DNA of 64,000 bases from Linnemannia elongata (lineage: Eukaryota; Mortierellomycota; Mortierellomycetes; Mortierellales; Mortierellaceae): the NCBI GenBank assembly GCA_036320915.1, contig JAXBDG010000013.1:1736001-1800000 (forward strand), written 5' to 3'. Positions 48,303-60,100 of this stretch are shown here, one piece after another. The notes beneath the pieces were generated by a model, which was not told the DNA's origin, made no database searches, and saw nothing but the letters and a program-made list of their open reading frames with translations. How positions within the stretch are numbered: the stretch's first letter is position 1; each line of letters starts with the position of its first letter. A program made the translations under genes and the position numbers.

Positions 48303-49271
48303 AAACACCACAAAATAATTGAAGCAAAGGAAAGGAAGTTTGACTCGGGATCACAGGACCCAGGAACCAAACCACTCCCTCTCCCCACTTCTGCGCCACC
48401 AAATACTTGCGACACAAGAAAGTTTGCTTTGATTTATCTCCCTTTGCTACCTTCTTTTTGGAGCAGCAGCGTTCTTTTTCTATCGTTTTTTTCTTACTCT
48501 TTGGTGCAAAAATAAAAACACAAAAACAACCGGAATAAACATATCAAAAACACCAACCATGGCAGCCAACAGGGTAACTCGTCATGTGGACTTGCGTTGC
48601 ATTTACAACGGAGTGGCGTGGAGTAACAGGGGTTTACTGAGGTTCCAGGGGGGTGCCACGAGTGATTGGAGGTTATTTTTGATCGTAGGAAGAACCATAC
48701 ACTCGCGTTAGAGACAGGATGTCCGGGATATGTGTGACACTTATTAGTGAATAAACAGGAATGGAGTTCACAGTAAGAGTAGAAATCTTTGCAGAGCAGT
48801 TGACTGTGAAACTAAAGTACACCTGAAAGAGTAGAGTTTGTTTGGCATCGAAACTCAGCAGGGGCAAATGAGAGTGAAAGTGAGCATTTTCTTCCCTTCT
48901 TTCACTTCGTTCCCTCAGTAGCCATGTGGATTTGATACTGTATGCAAAAGACAATCGGAGGCAGGGTAGAGCTACTATATGCATACATTCATACCCATGT
49001 GTTACAGTCGGGCCGGCTACCTTGTTGTTCAATTGCTCAAATTTGACCCGCCTCCTTTCCAGCTCAACTTCTCCCCCTCTTTTTGTTTTTTTTTCGCCTC
49101 TTGGTGTTTGTTTTTACCTTCAAGCAAAACGTTTTCCTCGTCCCGCCTTCTCTCTTTTTTCACTTCTTTCTTCTTTTTCATTTTTTCTCTCATTCTCTTT
49201 CCCATTCCTCATTCACTTTCACCTTCACTCCTACCTCCACTCACCTCGCCCTTCTTTATTACATATCCACC
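48303..49271. other. Intergenic region
   Basis: Carries the AATAAA (48511-48516) of the CSN9 homologue and, from about 49030, the C+T-rich leader of the next gene. A 51-codon ORF at 48559 has no support. Confidence 0.5.
48511..48516 (+). terminator. Polyadenylation signal
   Basis: AATAAA 209 nt after the CSN9 stop. Confidence 0.4.
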
Positions 49272-50374
49272 ATGACACAGACCCCAAACGACGTCGACAT
49301 GATCGCCCCTCACTCAGACAGCCTCTGCCGCCAGTTCAACCAGGACCATCCAACCACCGTCCTCAACATAGCCCGCTTCTTTATCGGATCCAAGGACCAG
49401 TCCAAGCAAATCACCTCGGTTAGAGTCGTCCAGGTCTGTCAAGACGGTCTGTGGATCGAAGGAGAGACGCTAAAGAGTGAACGGTTCAAGCTCTCGGTCT
49501 CTTTCTCGGGCGGCTCGGTGCAGTCGTTGGCCATGGCCAGAAAAGCGTTTTTGGAGTTGGGCAGGAAGGCCGATCGAGGCCTGCTTCACCAAGCTACCCT
49601 TCGTCCCGTAAGTCAAAGCACACACACACACACAGCTGGGATGAAAAACAAAACAATTGGAAGAAGATGGACGAGGATGGGAGGGTGGTTTGACGGGAAG
49701 CGGAGGCAGGTCCAGACCCCTCTTTTGTTTTCATAATGCCATGGCGCAAATGATGAAAAATGGATTATGTTTTGAGCAACACTGCCGATTTTATTTTCCT
49801 TTTTTTTTTTTTTTTTTGGCATGCATGCATTTTTCATGTCTTGTTTGCTCGAACGGCTGTGTCCAGGGCAGAGACGGAATGAACCCTTGTTAATTTTCTA
49901 ATTGCTTCATCCATCCCATGCAACCAAATTAACTATGTTTAGATCCCAGGCCAACCTACAGGATTGGGAGTCTACTGGCCCAGATGGAGCCCCTTCCTCA
50001 TCACCCTCGCCGCAAGTGTGTCCTCCTTCTTTTACATGTACTTCTTCCCCGACACCAAGATCCCCCTCCTCCAATGGACGATGGAAAAGGTCGGCGGATA
50101 CGGCACCGTCCGGTCATGTGTCCATTTCGCAGTGTTCTTGCACGCGTTCCAGACAGCGACGGCGATTTATCTGATGAGGAGCGTGTCCGCTTATCGATTC
50201 TCGTGGAAGCAGATGGCGATTTGGTGTGGGTGTGTACAGTTCTTTGGGATCGGGTCGATGTTGAAGTTGTTGCCCATTGTCTATAATAGCAAGTTTGTAC
50301 AGGATGATAACTTGATGATGGAGAAGAAGGGGGAGACGTATTATCTGGATGAGGAGGCAGCATTGGAAGAGTAG
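49272..50374 (+). CDS. DUF2470-domain integral membrane protein
   Basis: Exons 49272-49607 and 49943-50374; 255 residues. ATG is in context CCACCATGACA. Residues about 15-105 match the DUF2470 pattern (LCRQFNQDHPTTVLNIARFF ... VVQVCQDGLWIEGE), a fold found at the end of HugZ-type haem-degrading and related FMN/haem proteins and in plant GluTR-binding protein. The exon 2 acceptor giving IPGQPTGLGVYWPRW keeps the frame. Three membrane helices follow: PFLITLAASVSSFFYMYFF, HFAVFLHAFQTATAIYLM and CVQFFGIGSMLKLLPIVY, with a short acidic tail. Haem or flavin involvement is only a family-based guess. Confidence 0.8.
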
Positions 50375-51230
50375 TGGAGACGGAGCTTCTTTTTTTTTGT
50401 AAGGGGGCGGTTCTGGAGGAGTAGAGAGCTGGCTTTGGAGGGGAACTATGCATGCAAATAGATAGATAGGCGTACTAATTGACGCCACCAAGATACACAC
50501 AGCAGCAGTACAAACTTTTTCATACTATCATCAAGAACTCGCAAGTAGCTCTTTTTTTTTGATCTCTTTTGCAAAATGTGCAATTAGCTCGATTAGCCGT
50601 CTCACAGGACTCGCCAGGTGTGCACAAAGGATATAAAGTTCATTTTGTGGATAGAAGCTGGAGCCCCTCGCTTTCATTCTTAAGAAGGTTGACCGTCAAC
50701 AGAAGTGTAGATCCCCTTCCACCAGGCATCCATCACTGATCACCTTGTCTGTCTCACTGAGGGGATCAAAACTATTTTTTGATCAAACATAAAAACCGGT
50801 GGTGGTAGAAGGAGCCAATTGAAAGAATAACAACCACTCTTTTTTCACTCCACTTCCTGCTCGCATGGACACCTCTGGTGAAGGGCCAATTGCAGTAAAC
50901 ATAAACAACGGAGAAAGGGAAAGCGTATAAGGAATAGAATGGATTAAAAGAAGATAGAGAGGCAGTTGATGGACAAGGGAAGCAGGGAAGGCACGGATGG
51001 ATTGGGACATATTACATGCGCAAGTCCTTAGGTTTGTTAATATTAGATATTTCATAGCACGACTCCCACCCCTGCTCCAAAGTACTCACCTCCAAAAATT
51101 GCTTGTGGCGTCTGCGATCAAAGGAAGCAAACTAACCATTATTTTCCACGAACACACGCACACTCACACGCTCTTAACCTTCTTCTCTACTTCCTCCCCT
51201 CCCTCGTTTCAACATCACACCAACATCAAC
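50375..51230. other. Intergenic region
   Basis: No gene recognised; the end (51150-51230) is the C+T-rich leader of the SR-type gene. Confidence 0.5.
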
Positions 51231-52812
51231 ATGTCACACTCACCAAGGAGAGGCAGGTCATACTCAAGATCCCTCTCTCCCAGATCTCGCTCCCGCTCCC
51301 CTTCCTCATCACCCGCCCCTCGTCATCGTCGATCTCCTGCATCTGCATCCAGATCCCCATCCCCTCCACCTCGGCGTCCACAAGACTCGTATAAGGACAA
51401 CAATGACGACACGCGTTCGAGGGATAGCCAGGGACGTCGCCGCTCATTGACCCCTACATCCCCTGCTCGTCGGCATGCGAACAGCGGCGCTGGTAGATCT
51501 CGATCCGTTTCTAGAGAAGACCGACACCGTGGTCAGTCTTCGCGTCGATATGATAGCAGGAGCAGGAGCAGGAGCCCGGAACAGAGTCGCGATAGTCGCA
51601 GTACTAGAGACCAGCCCAGGAGCAATACCAGCAGTGGAGTGAAAGATAACAGGGACAGGAGTCGATCTGTCAGCGACGATGATAGGAGCAAACGGAGAGG
51701 AGGCAGCGGTAGTAGCAGTCGTCACCATCACCGAAGCTCACACAAGTCCTCGTCCTCTCGCAAGGACTCCCGCTCACGGTCGCGGTCGCGTTCCAGATCA
51801 AGATCGAGGTCGCCCTCGCGTCGATCCAGCAAACACCATCGTCACAGCAGCAGCAGGAGTAGCAGTCGTCGGGATCACAAGAGCACTAGTAGCAAGCGGT
51901 CCAGGAGGTCAAGATCGCGTTCTCGATCGTATTCTTCTACAGACTCGGAGACCTCGGACTCGGACTCGGATCGTGACAGAAAGCGCAGGAAGCATTCTAG
52001 TAGTAGTCGACGCAGTAAGAAGGATCGCAAGGTTCGGAAAAAGGACAAGAAGGTAACAGTACTTTTATATATCTTGGTGGACGGACTGTCTGGGTAAATT
52101 TTCGTGATTAATTAGGAGAATCAATTGGCGGCTAATAGGTTTTGTCGCTCTTTATTTTGTTGTATTTTTTTTTTTTACCATGTCGTGGTTTTGTAGAAGA
52201 GCAAGAAGGAAAGGAAGAGTCACGCATCCAAGGCCTATGGAACCCATGGCATCCTGAACCCATCCGAGTAAGTATCTTCACCCCCTTCTTCAAAAAACCC
52301 AGTCAATATTGCGTTGATGTGTGTACGAAGCATTCAGCTAACCCATTATCTTTCCTCACTTTTTCTATTATACAATGATAATTAGCATGTGGAATAAGGA
52401 AAGCGAGTTTCAGGCATGGTTAATGGAAGTCAAGCACCTGAACCCAGAAACGATCCCTCAAAACAAGATGAAGGAACACTTTATCGGTTTCATGGAAGAC
52501 TACAATACCGTCACCATGCCCCACGAGAAATTCTATAATCTCTCCAAATGGGAAGACCGACAACGCGCCATCCGGATGGGCGAACCTATCCCGGATGACA
52601 AACAGGGTGTGGTCAACCTGATGAATGACGAGGAACAGCTGAGGATGAAACAGCGGGATCGTCGACGGACAAACATGTCGAGTCAGCCGCAGATCCTGAT
52701 GACCCAGAGTCAGCTCCAAGAGTTGAGAAAGGTCTCGCATGAGCGTGTTGAGGCAGATCGGTTGAGGAAATTGGGGTTGGATGCTGGACGTAAGGGTGTT
52801 AGGTATGAGTAA
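51231..52812 (+). CDS. SR-rich nuclear, probably splicing-associated protein
   Basis: Exons 51231-52052, 52197-52267 and 52386-52812; 439 residues. The first about 280 residues are an extended RS domain (SPRRGRSYSRSLSPRSRSRS, later RSRSRSRSRSRSRSPSRRSS) leading to a Lys-rich stretch. The C-terminal about 145 residues form a separate conserved-looking domain: KAYGTHGILNPSD, MWNKESEFQAWLMEVKHLNP, FIGFMEDYNTVTMPHEKFYN, GVRYE at the end. I recall similar YGxxGII..EFxxWLxEVK proteins in plants and animals with RS regions, but cannot give a firm family name. RS content suggests a nuclear-speckle protein regulated by SR kinases. The stop TAA overlaps a consensus donor (GA|GTAAGC), discussed in the findings. 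Confidence 0.82.
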
Positions 52813-53786
52813 GCAAGGGGGGGTTAGGGTGAAAGGTTGTTTTTTTTTTGGAAGTATTTCGGACAACATTGGTAGTAGCTAGGCAACATTGGTAAGCTTT
52901 CGTTTGTAGTTGTATTAAAAACCCGGACGAAAAACGCGCATTTAGTTAGTATGCCTATCTTTTGGTAAGAGGTGACAAGGAAGGGTTGTTATGTATGTTT
53001 GACACGAGGTTATAGTAAGAAAGAGGGGATAGTTGAGTTGCTTTTCGAGTTCAAAGGATCTTGACGAATAGAAAACCAAAATAATCTTCAATTGATACGT
53101 CTGCAGATCTTACTACCGGGAAGACTACCAAGGTGTTCACAGCATTCGAGATTGCGGCATTGGACAAGAGAGCGGGGACCCGACATAGTTAAAAGGACAG
53201 GGTACGGACAAGTTTTTTTATATTCCATTTTTCTAAACGCGAAGAAACGCGAAAACCTAAACACGTTCCTCAGACGAACAATAAAAGCGCATAATTTCGA
53301 TTTTAAAGAAGATAGGATTTATTTTCGACAAACAAGTTACTGTTTTTTTTGTTATAAGGACAAAAGGAGAATACATAAAGTAATTGGGACTAAAGGGTGG
53401 GGGTATCGTACGGATATGATATTGAATGGGACCAGTGAAAGAAAGAAGAGAAAAAAAGAAAGATAAGAATACAAGGAGGAGGGGGTGTATGGGTAAAGAA
53501 GAACGTTATACAAATGGGTTGAAGTGGTGTACAGGTAGAAAAAAGAAAAAAGAAAAGTGAAAAAAAGAAAAAAAAAAAAGAAAGAAAGAAAAGAAAAGCG
53601 TTGGTCCATTTTGTGTATGAGTGTAACGTGTGCGTGTGTGTGTTTTGTCGATAGAAGTCCCCAGTAGTTCTTGGTGTTGTTGTCATAGCAGGGTGTTGTG
53701 TCTTGTTTGTTTGTTTGTTTGTTTTTTTTTTGTTTGTTTGTGTTGTTTGATCGTAATTGTTTGTTGTGGTTGATAACGGCCTCAGC
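52813..53786. other. Intergenic, convergent 3' ends
   Basis: Contains a coding-like patch at 53106-53190 after a CAG acceptor, then A/T- and purine-rich DNA and a TTTG microsatellite near 53704-53720. Confidence 0.45.
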
Positions 53787-56700
53787 TTACATGGCAGCGA
53801 TGGACTCGTCAAGGTTGCCGAGCGCTGCAAAGTCATCATCAAAGCTGTAAGTGGGGACAGTGAATGACAAGGCAGACAGCAATCCACCAGTGTTCATGCT
53901 CATCCACGATGACGCCGAGGAAGCTGAGCCAGCCGCACCGCGAACAGTGCCCAAGTTCATCACTTGACTCCTCTTCTTCATCAATGACGATGAAGACCCA
54001 CTGCCACCACCATCGCTCTGTTTGCCTCCAATAGATGCTGAAGACGACGACGACATGCTGGCCAGGAGCGCCGTGTGCAAGGCCGCAGTCGACCGGGCCG
54101 CAGCAAACGACGATCCAAACATGGGCGCATAGGGGGAAGGCGAGCGCATGCCGATTGAGGAGGAGAGAGAAGAACCGTAGGCGTTGAAGGACGATGTCGA
54201 GCTCATCATCGAGTCAAAGCTGGAGGTCGAGTCTGTCATGGTATGGAGTGGAGGCGGGGGAATGCCGTATCCAACACCGCCGCTCGTGGTGTGACCCTGC
54301 AGACGACGAGCCCTTCTGTGGTTATTGTTGGAGAGGGGTGCCTGGCCGTGCATGTTGGTATTGTTGTAGCCCATGATCGTCTCATCGTCCTCGGAGGAGG
54401 TGAAAGAAGGGCGACGCGCTTTGCGGTACTGATTGTCCTTGTCGTTCCATTGGCTGATCTGGCTGGCAGTGCTGTTACGACGCGTTGACGCCACACTGTC
54501 TCGACCGTTGCCGGCACCACCGGGTCGAGCGGTACCGCCCGAGCTGGTGGTGGACGCCGAGGGCTTGATCTTGTTGTTTCCTCGTAGCGTTTGTGGCGTG
54601 CTGTCCTTGGAACCCTTGCCATTGTTGCCTGGTTTGGTGTTGGTGAAGGATGTCGAACGCCTCAGAGTTTTTGTCCAATCCAGGATATCGCTGCCCCCTG
54701 TAGGGATCATGTTCTGCCTAAAATCGCCCGATGCGACTGACATGGATCGGTTTGGCATCGGACGTGGTGGGGTGCTCAGGGCGGTGAACTTTCGGTTTCC
54801 ACCAGGTGAGAATGGTGGACGGGTGTCCTTGAGGGATGGTGTCGTTGGCTTGGCAGGCGCAGGCGTTGCAGACCGAACAGGTGGTGGTGCTGGAGCGGCA
54901 ATGATCTGGCCAAAGTTGTCCTGGCTGGGGTCATTGCCCACCAGGAAGTAACCCCAGTAGGATTCCTGCAAGGGAAATCCAGGCATGCTCGGCGACGACG
55001 TGCTGACAGAGGGGCACCAGGGGCGCGGCTTGGTCCATTCAGGCTGGTCCGACTTGACTAACATGTACTTGCGGACCACTCCAGAGTCCATTGACAGCGA
55101 CGAGACGAGCTTACCGCGCAAGAAACGGTTCGACGTGTTCCAGTTAGGAGAGATGGGCCGAGTGACCGAGGGGCTTCTCATGGATGAGTGGCTTCTTGCC
55201 ACGGATGGGCTTCTCGACGTGGCTGTGCTTGTTGCCGATCGGCGCAAGGTCTGTGGAGATGTCGGATCCCGAGATGATCGCCAGTCGCTTCTGTCAGCAC
55301 TGTTGTCGTTTCCGACCGAAATCTTTGCCTTTGCGGCGGCAGCAGCGGCCTCTTCCTCCTCCTTCTTCTTCTTCTTAGCCAAAGCTTCTGCCTCTTCTGC
55401 CTTCTCCTTGAGGATTGTATGGTGGATGCGCAGTTTTGCACCAGCGGTATCCAATGAAGTCTTGAGGGTCGTCCACCTGTGTTTGAGCTCCCGCTGACGA
55501 TCGAGCATTTCGAGGCTTGGGTATAATGGGGAAGAGTCTGTGGTACCGTCGTTGCTGTTAGAAGGTGGTGACGAAGGAGCAACGAGGGTGGTTGTGGGCG
55601 AATCAATGGCCGAGAGTGGAGGAGCATGCATCGACACTGCAGTGGTGGGAGTCATAGGCGACATCAACGCCGCGGTGCTCTTGGTCCGATGATGAATCTC
55701 GCCGTCCTGGACCCACAAGATGTTCTCGATCGCAGGGGCGACCGTCATCTGCTTCTCGTCCAGCTCCTGGAGTGTCGCTGTGAGCAGTTCCAAATCCACG
55801 GGGAGACTGGGTTGTTTTGATGTGGATGCCTGGTCAGCCTCCAGACCTCCAAGGGTGTTAAGCTGATGCTGCTGCTGTTGCTCCTGGAAGCTCGAAGGTG
55901 CCTCTCCAGAGATCTGCGCCAGGGTTTGACCCTCCAGGTTGGCCAGCATGTTGACACACATCCTCTGGAAGATCTCGACAGGCTCCAACATGGTCTCGAT
56001 TTGCTTGGCCACCTTCTCGATCTTTGTTCGCCACCGATCGCACTCCTCCAGACCGCGCCAGAGCTGGTCTCTCCGTGTCCGCAAAGTGTACCAGTCGCTC
56101 AACAGCTCCTGATAGTGACGTTGCATCATCACCTTCTTGTCTGCAATCGATTCGGACTCGCTTGGTCGCGCCTTGCTGCTGGCTCTCCGAGACTGCTTGC
56201 CGGGCCGTGTGCATTCTGGGTATGACTTGTGTAGGGACTCCATCTTGAGTGAGAGCAGGCCAATCCGAGAGTCCAGTTCCAACATGTCGTTCCTGTCGAC
56301 ACCCCAGGATTGCGAAGTTGGCCTTGATAAGCCTCCGTTCAGACTGCTACTGCTATGGTTTTTGAGCGACGAGACCAAGCGATCGATCGAGGCCGATGAC
56401 GGACTGGAAGCCAGCTCGCTGATTCGGGCCTTCTCTGCGGCAATGTCCCTGTAGCATTTGTCGAGGATGTCTGACGCGTCGCGTGTCTGCTCAGAGATGT
56501 TGAAGATGCTCTGGATGCCGTCCCGAAGCCGTTGATGCTCCCGTACTGATCCACCTAGGTCACTAATGATGCCCCGCAGGAGTGACCACTGTTCCAGGAT
56601 ATTTTCGAGTTCAGAGCTCAGATGAACCTGTGGCCGGGACGAGTCGAGGTTCTCCTGGCTTGCGACACCTGTGGTTGACGACGACGATAGCCGGCGAGGA

Positions 56701-57116
56701 ATACACTCCTCCAACTGCAGCAGGATCTCAATACTCGACTCGATGGTAGGCTCGTACTGTCCGAATCCAGAGACCACATCCTGAATCTCGACATCCAATT
56801 CGCCCTCCAAGAGGCTCGTACTGCTGCTTGTCCTGCTGCTGCGGCCATCAATGCTGTTGTATACGTTCTCGGCCTCCTCGCGCTGCTGCTGCTGTTCTTG
56901 TTGTGATGCTGCGTCGACGGTCTTGACAAGGTCGAGGGCGGCCTGGATCCAAGTCAAGAGTTGTTGTGCGCCTGTCCGGTGTTTCTCCTGCAGGAGATCG
57001 ACAGGCATGTCATTCTTAAAGACAAGTGTGTGGTAAAGTTCCTTGTAAGGCAGAGGTATCCGCTCCAGCTCCGTGACCTCTGATAGACCGTCCAATCGCG
57101 ATGACACGGCTGCCAT
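53787..57116 (-). CDS. Kar9-like coiled-coil protein
   Basis: One uninterrupted 1109-residue ORF, the longest single exon here. The N-terminal 450 residues are mostly helical with spectrin-like spacing (PLPYKELYHTLVFKNDMPVD, LLTWIQAALDLVKTVDAA, HYQELLSDWYTLRTRRDQLW), as in fungal Kar9, which links astral microtubule ends to myosin V for spindle orientation. A central coiled coil with AEALAKKKKKEEEEAAAAAA and a block NRFLRGKLVSSLSMDSGVVR follow. The C-terminal half is Ser/Pro/Arg-rich and disordered, as expected for EB1-binding and phosphorylation, though a clean SxIP motif was not found (nearest are NMIP and YGIP). Kar9 assignment rests on overall layout and recalled N-terminal pattern, so a related spectrin-like scaffold is possible. 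Confidence 0.62.
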   Translation of the reverse strand: MAAVSSRLDGLSEVTELERIPLPYKELYHTLVFKNDMPVDLLQEKHRTGAQQLLTWIQAALDLVKTVDAASQQEQQQQREEAENVYNSIDGRSSRTSSSTSLLEGELDVEIQDVVSGFGQYEPTIESSIEILLQLEECIPRRLSSSSTTGVASQENLDSSRPQVHLSSELENILEQWSLLRGIISDLGGSVREHQRLRDGIQSIFNISEQTRDASDILDKCYRDIAAEKARISELASSPSSASIDRLVSSLKNHSSSSLNGGLSRPTSQSWGVDRNDMLELDSRIGLLSLKMESLHKSYPECTRPGKQSRRASSKARPSESESIADKKVMMQRHYQELLSDWYTLRTRRDQLWRGLEECDRWRTKIEKVAKQIETMLEPVEIFQRMCVNMLANLEGQTLAQISGEAPSSFQEQQQQHQLNTLGGLEADQASTSKQPSLPVDLELLTATLQELDEKQMTVAPAIENILWVQDGEIHHRTKSTAALMSPMTPTTAVSMHAPPLSAIDSPTTTLVAPSSPPSNSNDGTTDSSPLYPSLEMLDRQRELKHRWTTLKTSLDTAGAKLRIHHTILKEKAEEAEALAKKKKKEEEEAAAAAAKAKISVGNDNSADRSDWRSSRDPTSPQTLRRSATSTATSRSPSVARSHSSMRSPSVTRPISPNWNTSNRFLRGKLVSSLSMDSGVVRKYMLVKSDQPEWTKPRPWCPSVSTSSPSMPGFPLQESYWGYFLVGNDPSQDNFGQIIAAPAPPPVRSATPAPAKPTTPSLKDTRPPFSPGGNRKFTALSTPPRPMPNRSMSVASGDFRQNMIPTGGSDILDWTKTLRRSTSFTNTKPGNNGKGSKDSTPQTLRGNNKIKPSASTTSSGGTARPGGAGNGRDSVASTRRNSTASQISQWNDKDNQYRKARRPSFTSSEDDETIMGYNNTNMHGQAPLSNNNHRRARRLQGHTTSGGVGYGIPPPPLHTMTDSTSSFDSMMSSTSSFNAYGSSLSSSIGMRSPSPYAPMFGSSFAAARSTAALHTALLASMSSSSSASIGGKQSDGGGSGSSSSLMKKRSQVMNLGTVRGAAGSASSASSWMSMNTGGLLSALSFTVPTYSFDDDFAALGNLDESIAAM

Positions 57117-60100
57117 GGCGAAATATCGGAATGAACTGGGTTTATATCCTTGTGTCGGTGTAGTTGAGAGAGTACTGGTGTTGTTATTGTTGAAGGTAAT
57201 AGAGTACTTGACAGGAAGTGTGAGAGCCGTGGAAACTACACCAAGAAGGATGCGGACGATTGGTGTTAGCCGGTGCTTGTTACAGAGTGTGTTTCAGTCC
57301 TACAACGAAGGCTGGTTCGAGGAGAAGGAGGGTGAGCAGGAGGGAAAAGTAGAAAGGAATTGAAAAGGATGGGTATGCAATGGGAGGCGATCATGGAAGG
57401 TTGAGAAGGAGTTGGATGTGAAAAGGTAGCACGGAAGGTAACAAAAAAAAGAGTAAAGAGCAAGTAAGGATGGAGGCGATAAAGAAAGAAGGAATGGGGA
57501 TTGAAAGAGAAGAGAAAGAGAGCGGGAGAGGAGAAGAGAGCGAAAAATAGGAAGTGAGATGAGCGCGTGGAGGAGTCAGATAGGCTCAAGTGGCAGCAGT
57601 TTTCTGCGGCCATAAACTTGCAGCAGAAGTAACATCGGCACCAGCAAGGATATTGGAGATGCTCAATGGGATCTGGGACCTCTGCAGGATCCGTCTTTTT
57701 TCATAATCATCTCCTTCAAGCTTCATTCTGACTGGCAATAATGGATATACGGGGTAATAAGGAGAAGAGCTGGTTGGTTTTGCCTTTGGTTGTGAATGCT
57801 CAAATTAGCATTGGCATGCGATATTGGATTTCATCCTCACATAAAGCTCATGCTCCGTTATATTTTTTTTCTGCTCAATCATAATTAAGCCAAAGTTGGA
57901 TTAGGATGATGAAGAGAGTGAGTGAGTGAGAGAGACAAGAATAAAAAAGGATAGGCGAACAACCAGGAGAAGAGAAAAGGTGAGGCGAGAATAATGAAAA
58001 AATAGCTAGTTTGAGAGCTCTCAGGATGCGAAAAGAGTTCGGGTCGTCGTACTGTCTCTCCAGTTGACAATATTGTATAAAAGAAAATGGAGATCGGTGT
58101 TGGTAGGAAAAAGAAAGAAAAAAGGGACTGAAAGGAAGGGAGAACAAAGGCAGGGAAAAGATGAAGGGATGAACAACACAACACAAAAAAAATGAACACC
58201 AAGGTCCATGATCAGCTATAAAAACGACGAAAAGAAATCAACAAAAAAAAACCAAAGGATGCAACAGTTGTTTTTTTCGTTGCCTCACTTTCCTTCTCTC
58301 CTTCTTATATACACCCTTCCCTCGCTCTCTTACTATCCACTGTTGATGACCACAAGTCCAAGAACGTGTTGATCACCAGGACCCTCTTCGCCCGGATGGA
58401 CGCGATAAGCATATCCGAAACAGGTCGAATGGCAGTCAATACCAGCATCCCGGTCACACAAATAAAGTACAAATCAGAAAAAAAGGGGAGTTGTGTTGGT
58501 GATGACGATGGGGGCGGGGTAATAACTCGCCAACTGATGGTCGGGTTCGATTGGCTGGCCAATTGACCTCTTTTTTGAACAATAGGCAAATAAGAGTCCT
58601 CAACTATGATAGTTGCATAGGAACGATCACAATCTAAGTCCAGGACAAAACAGAACAAACTGATCCTTACTCTCACGACAAAAGCGAAAGAAAAGGACAA
58701 AGGAAAGAGATGGTGAAGGGAAGGGAGGAAGGGCAAAGGGAAAAAAAGGGAAAGGGAGGAGGGAGGGTAAGAATAAAATCTCGGTGTAATAGTCCAACTG
58801 CTCTGGCCCATGGATCATATTTGTTTCCAAGGTGAGCGGGCAAAAACAGGAGGTATGTTCCTCAGGTATGAGAACACAAAAGAACGAGAGAGAAAAAAAA
58901 AAGACTAAAAACAAGGAGTGAAGGCCAAGAGAAAAAGAAAAAAAAAGCAGTAAAAGGAGGAAGGAGGTGAAGCAAAAAAAAAAAAAAGGATATAATCATC
59001 ATTTTTTTTAGGCAAAAATGATCCTCATGGTGGTGTTGGCTGAACACAAGAGGAACGAGAGAAAGAAGGGAGGGAGAGAGGGGTATGTTCGACAGAGTTG
59101 GGGGGTATTTTACTAGATCTAAACCGAGGAGGCACCCTTTTAGGTCATTCCGTTTGCTGCGTTGTCTTCACTACCCTAACGGTCATTCCTGGTGACTTTT
59201 GCTTCGAATGCCAAAAGCTACTGCTGACTAAACCATGGCCATGGTTGGAAATGGTTGAATGAAGGACAGTGTTGAAATTGAAAGTGAAGGAGGTGGGCGG
59301 AGTGAGAGGTGAAAGGGTAGAAGGGTAAAGGGTGATGGGTGAAAGGGTGGAAAGGTAGAAGGGTGAAAGGGGCGTGGAGCAGAGGTGTTCTGACTGAGCA
59401 CTCACCAAGAGAGAGAGAGAGAGAGAACCGGACTGAATGGCTGAAAGTATTGACTCCTGCGGGGCGGTAATGAGAAGGTAGGGGAAGGGGAAGGAAATAA
59501 GGAGGGGAAGGAGGCGGGTAGGTGAAAGTAAGGGCAAGGAGGCTGGATAGGAAGTGAAGGGATAGAGAAGGAGAGAGAAGTGTCAGAAGGAGTGAATCAG
59601 GTGCATGGGTATATGTGAACGGGTCTGAGGGGTATGGAATAGTACGAGGTGAATGAATGAATGGAAAGAGGGAGAAGAAAGGAGTAGTTGAAGGTGGTTG
59701 TGGTTGTGGAGGAATGAAAGGGAGGGTATATGGTTGGAAGTGAGAGAAGGAGAGTAGGGTAGGAAGAAAGAAGGAAAGAGAAGTGGAAGTGGAAGTGGAA
59801 GAAGCAGAATAAAGAGAGGGAAGAAAGACGAATAAACGAGAAAGGGGAAATGGATTGGCTTGTTGGGGGGTGGGGTGGACATGGTTGTCTGTCTCTACCT
59901 CTGTATCTATTGGGTTTCCCTCTTCATTTTTCCTCCGTCCACCCCATCTCATCATGTACCCACAAGAACAAGAGCACCAAGCACAAAAGAACAACAAAGG
60001 CGCAGGAATGATAATCCTTTTTTTTTCCTCCTTTCGTTCGTGTCCTAATGGCTCTTTGTCTCTCTCACGCGCCTGTGGGTCTGTCGGTCTGTTCTATCCC

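Noticed and set aside
48559..48714. 51-codon ORF MAANRVTRHVDL
   Set aside because: Good start context only; no bias or motif, lies in the 3' region of the CSN9 homologue.
57875..58209. Hydrophobic minus-strand ORFs (Phe/Ser/Leu-rich)
   Set aside because: Artefact of C+T-rich strand; only a short internal patch looks coding and is listed as a finding instead.
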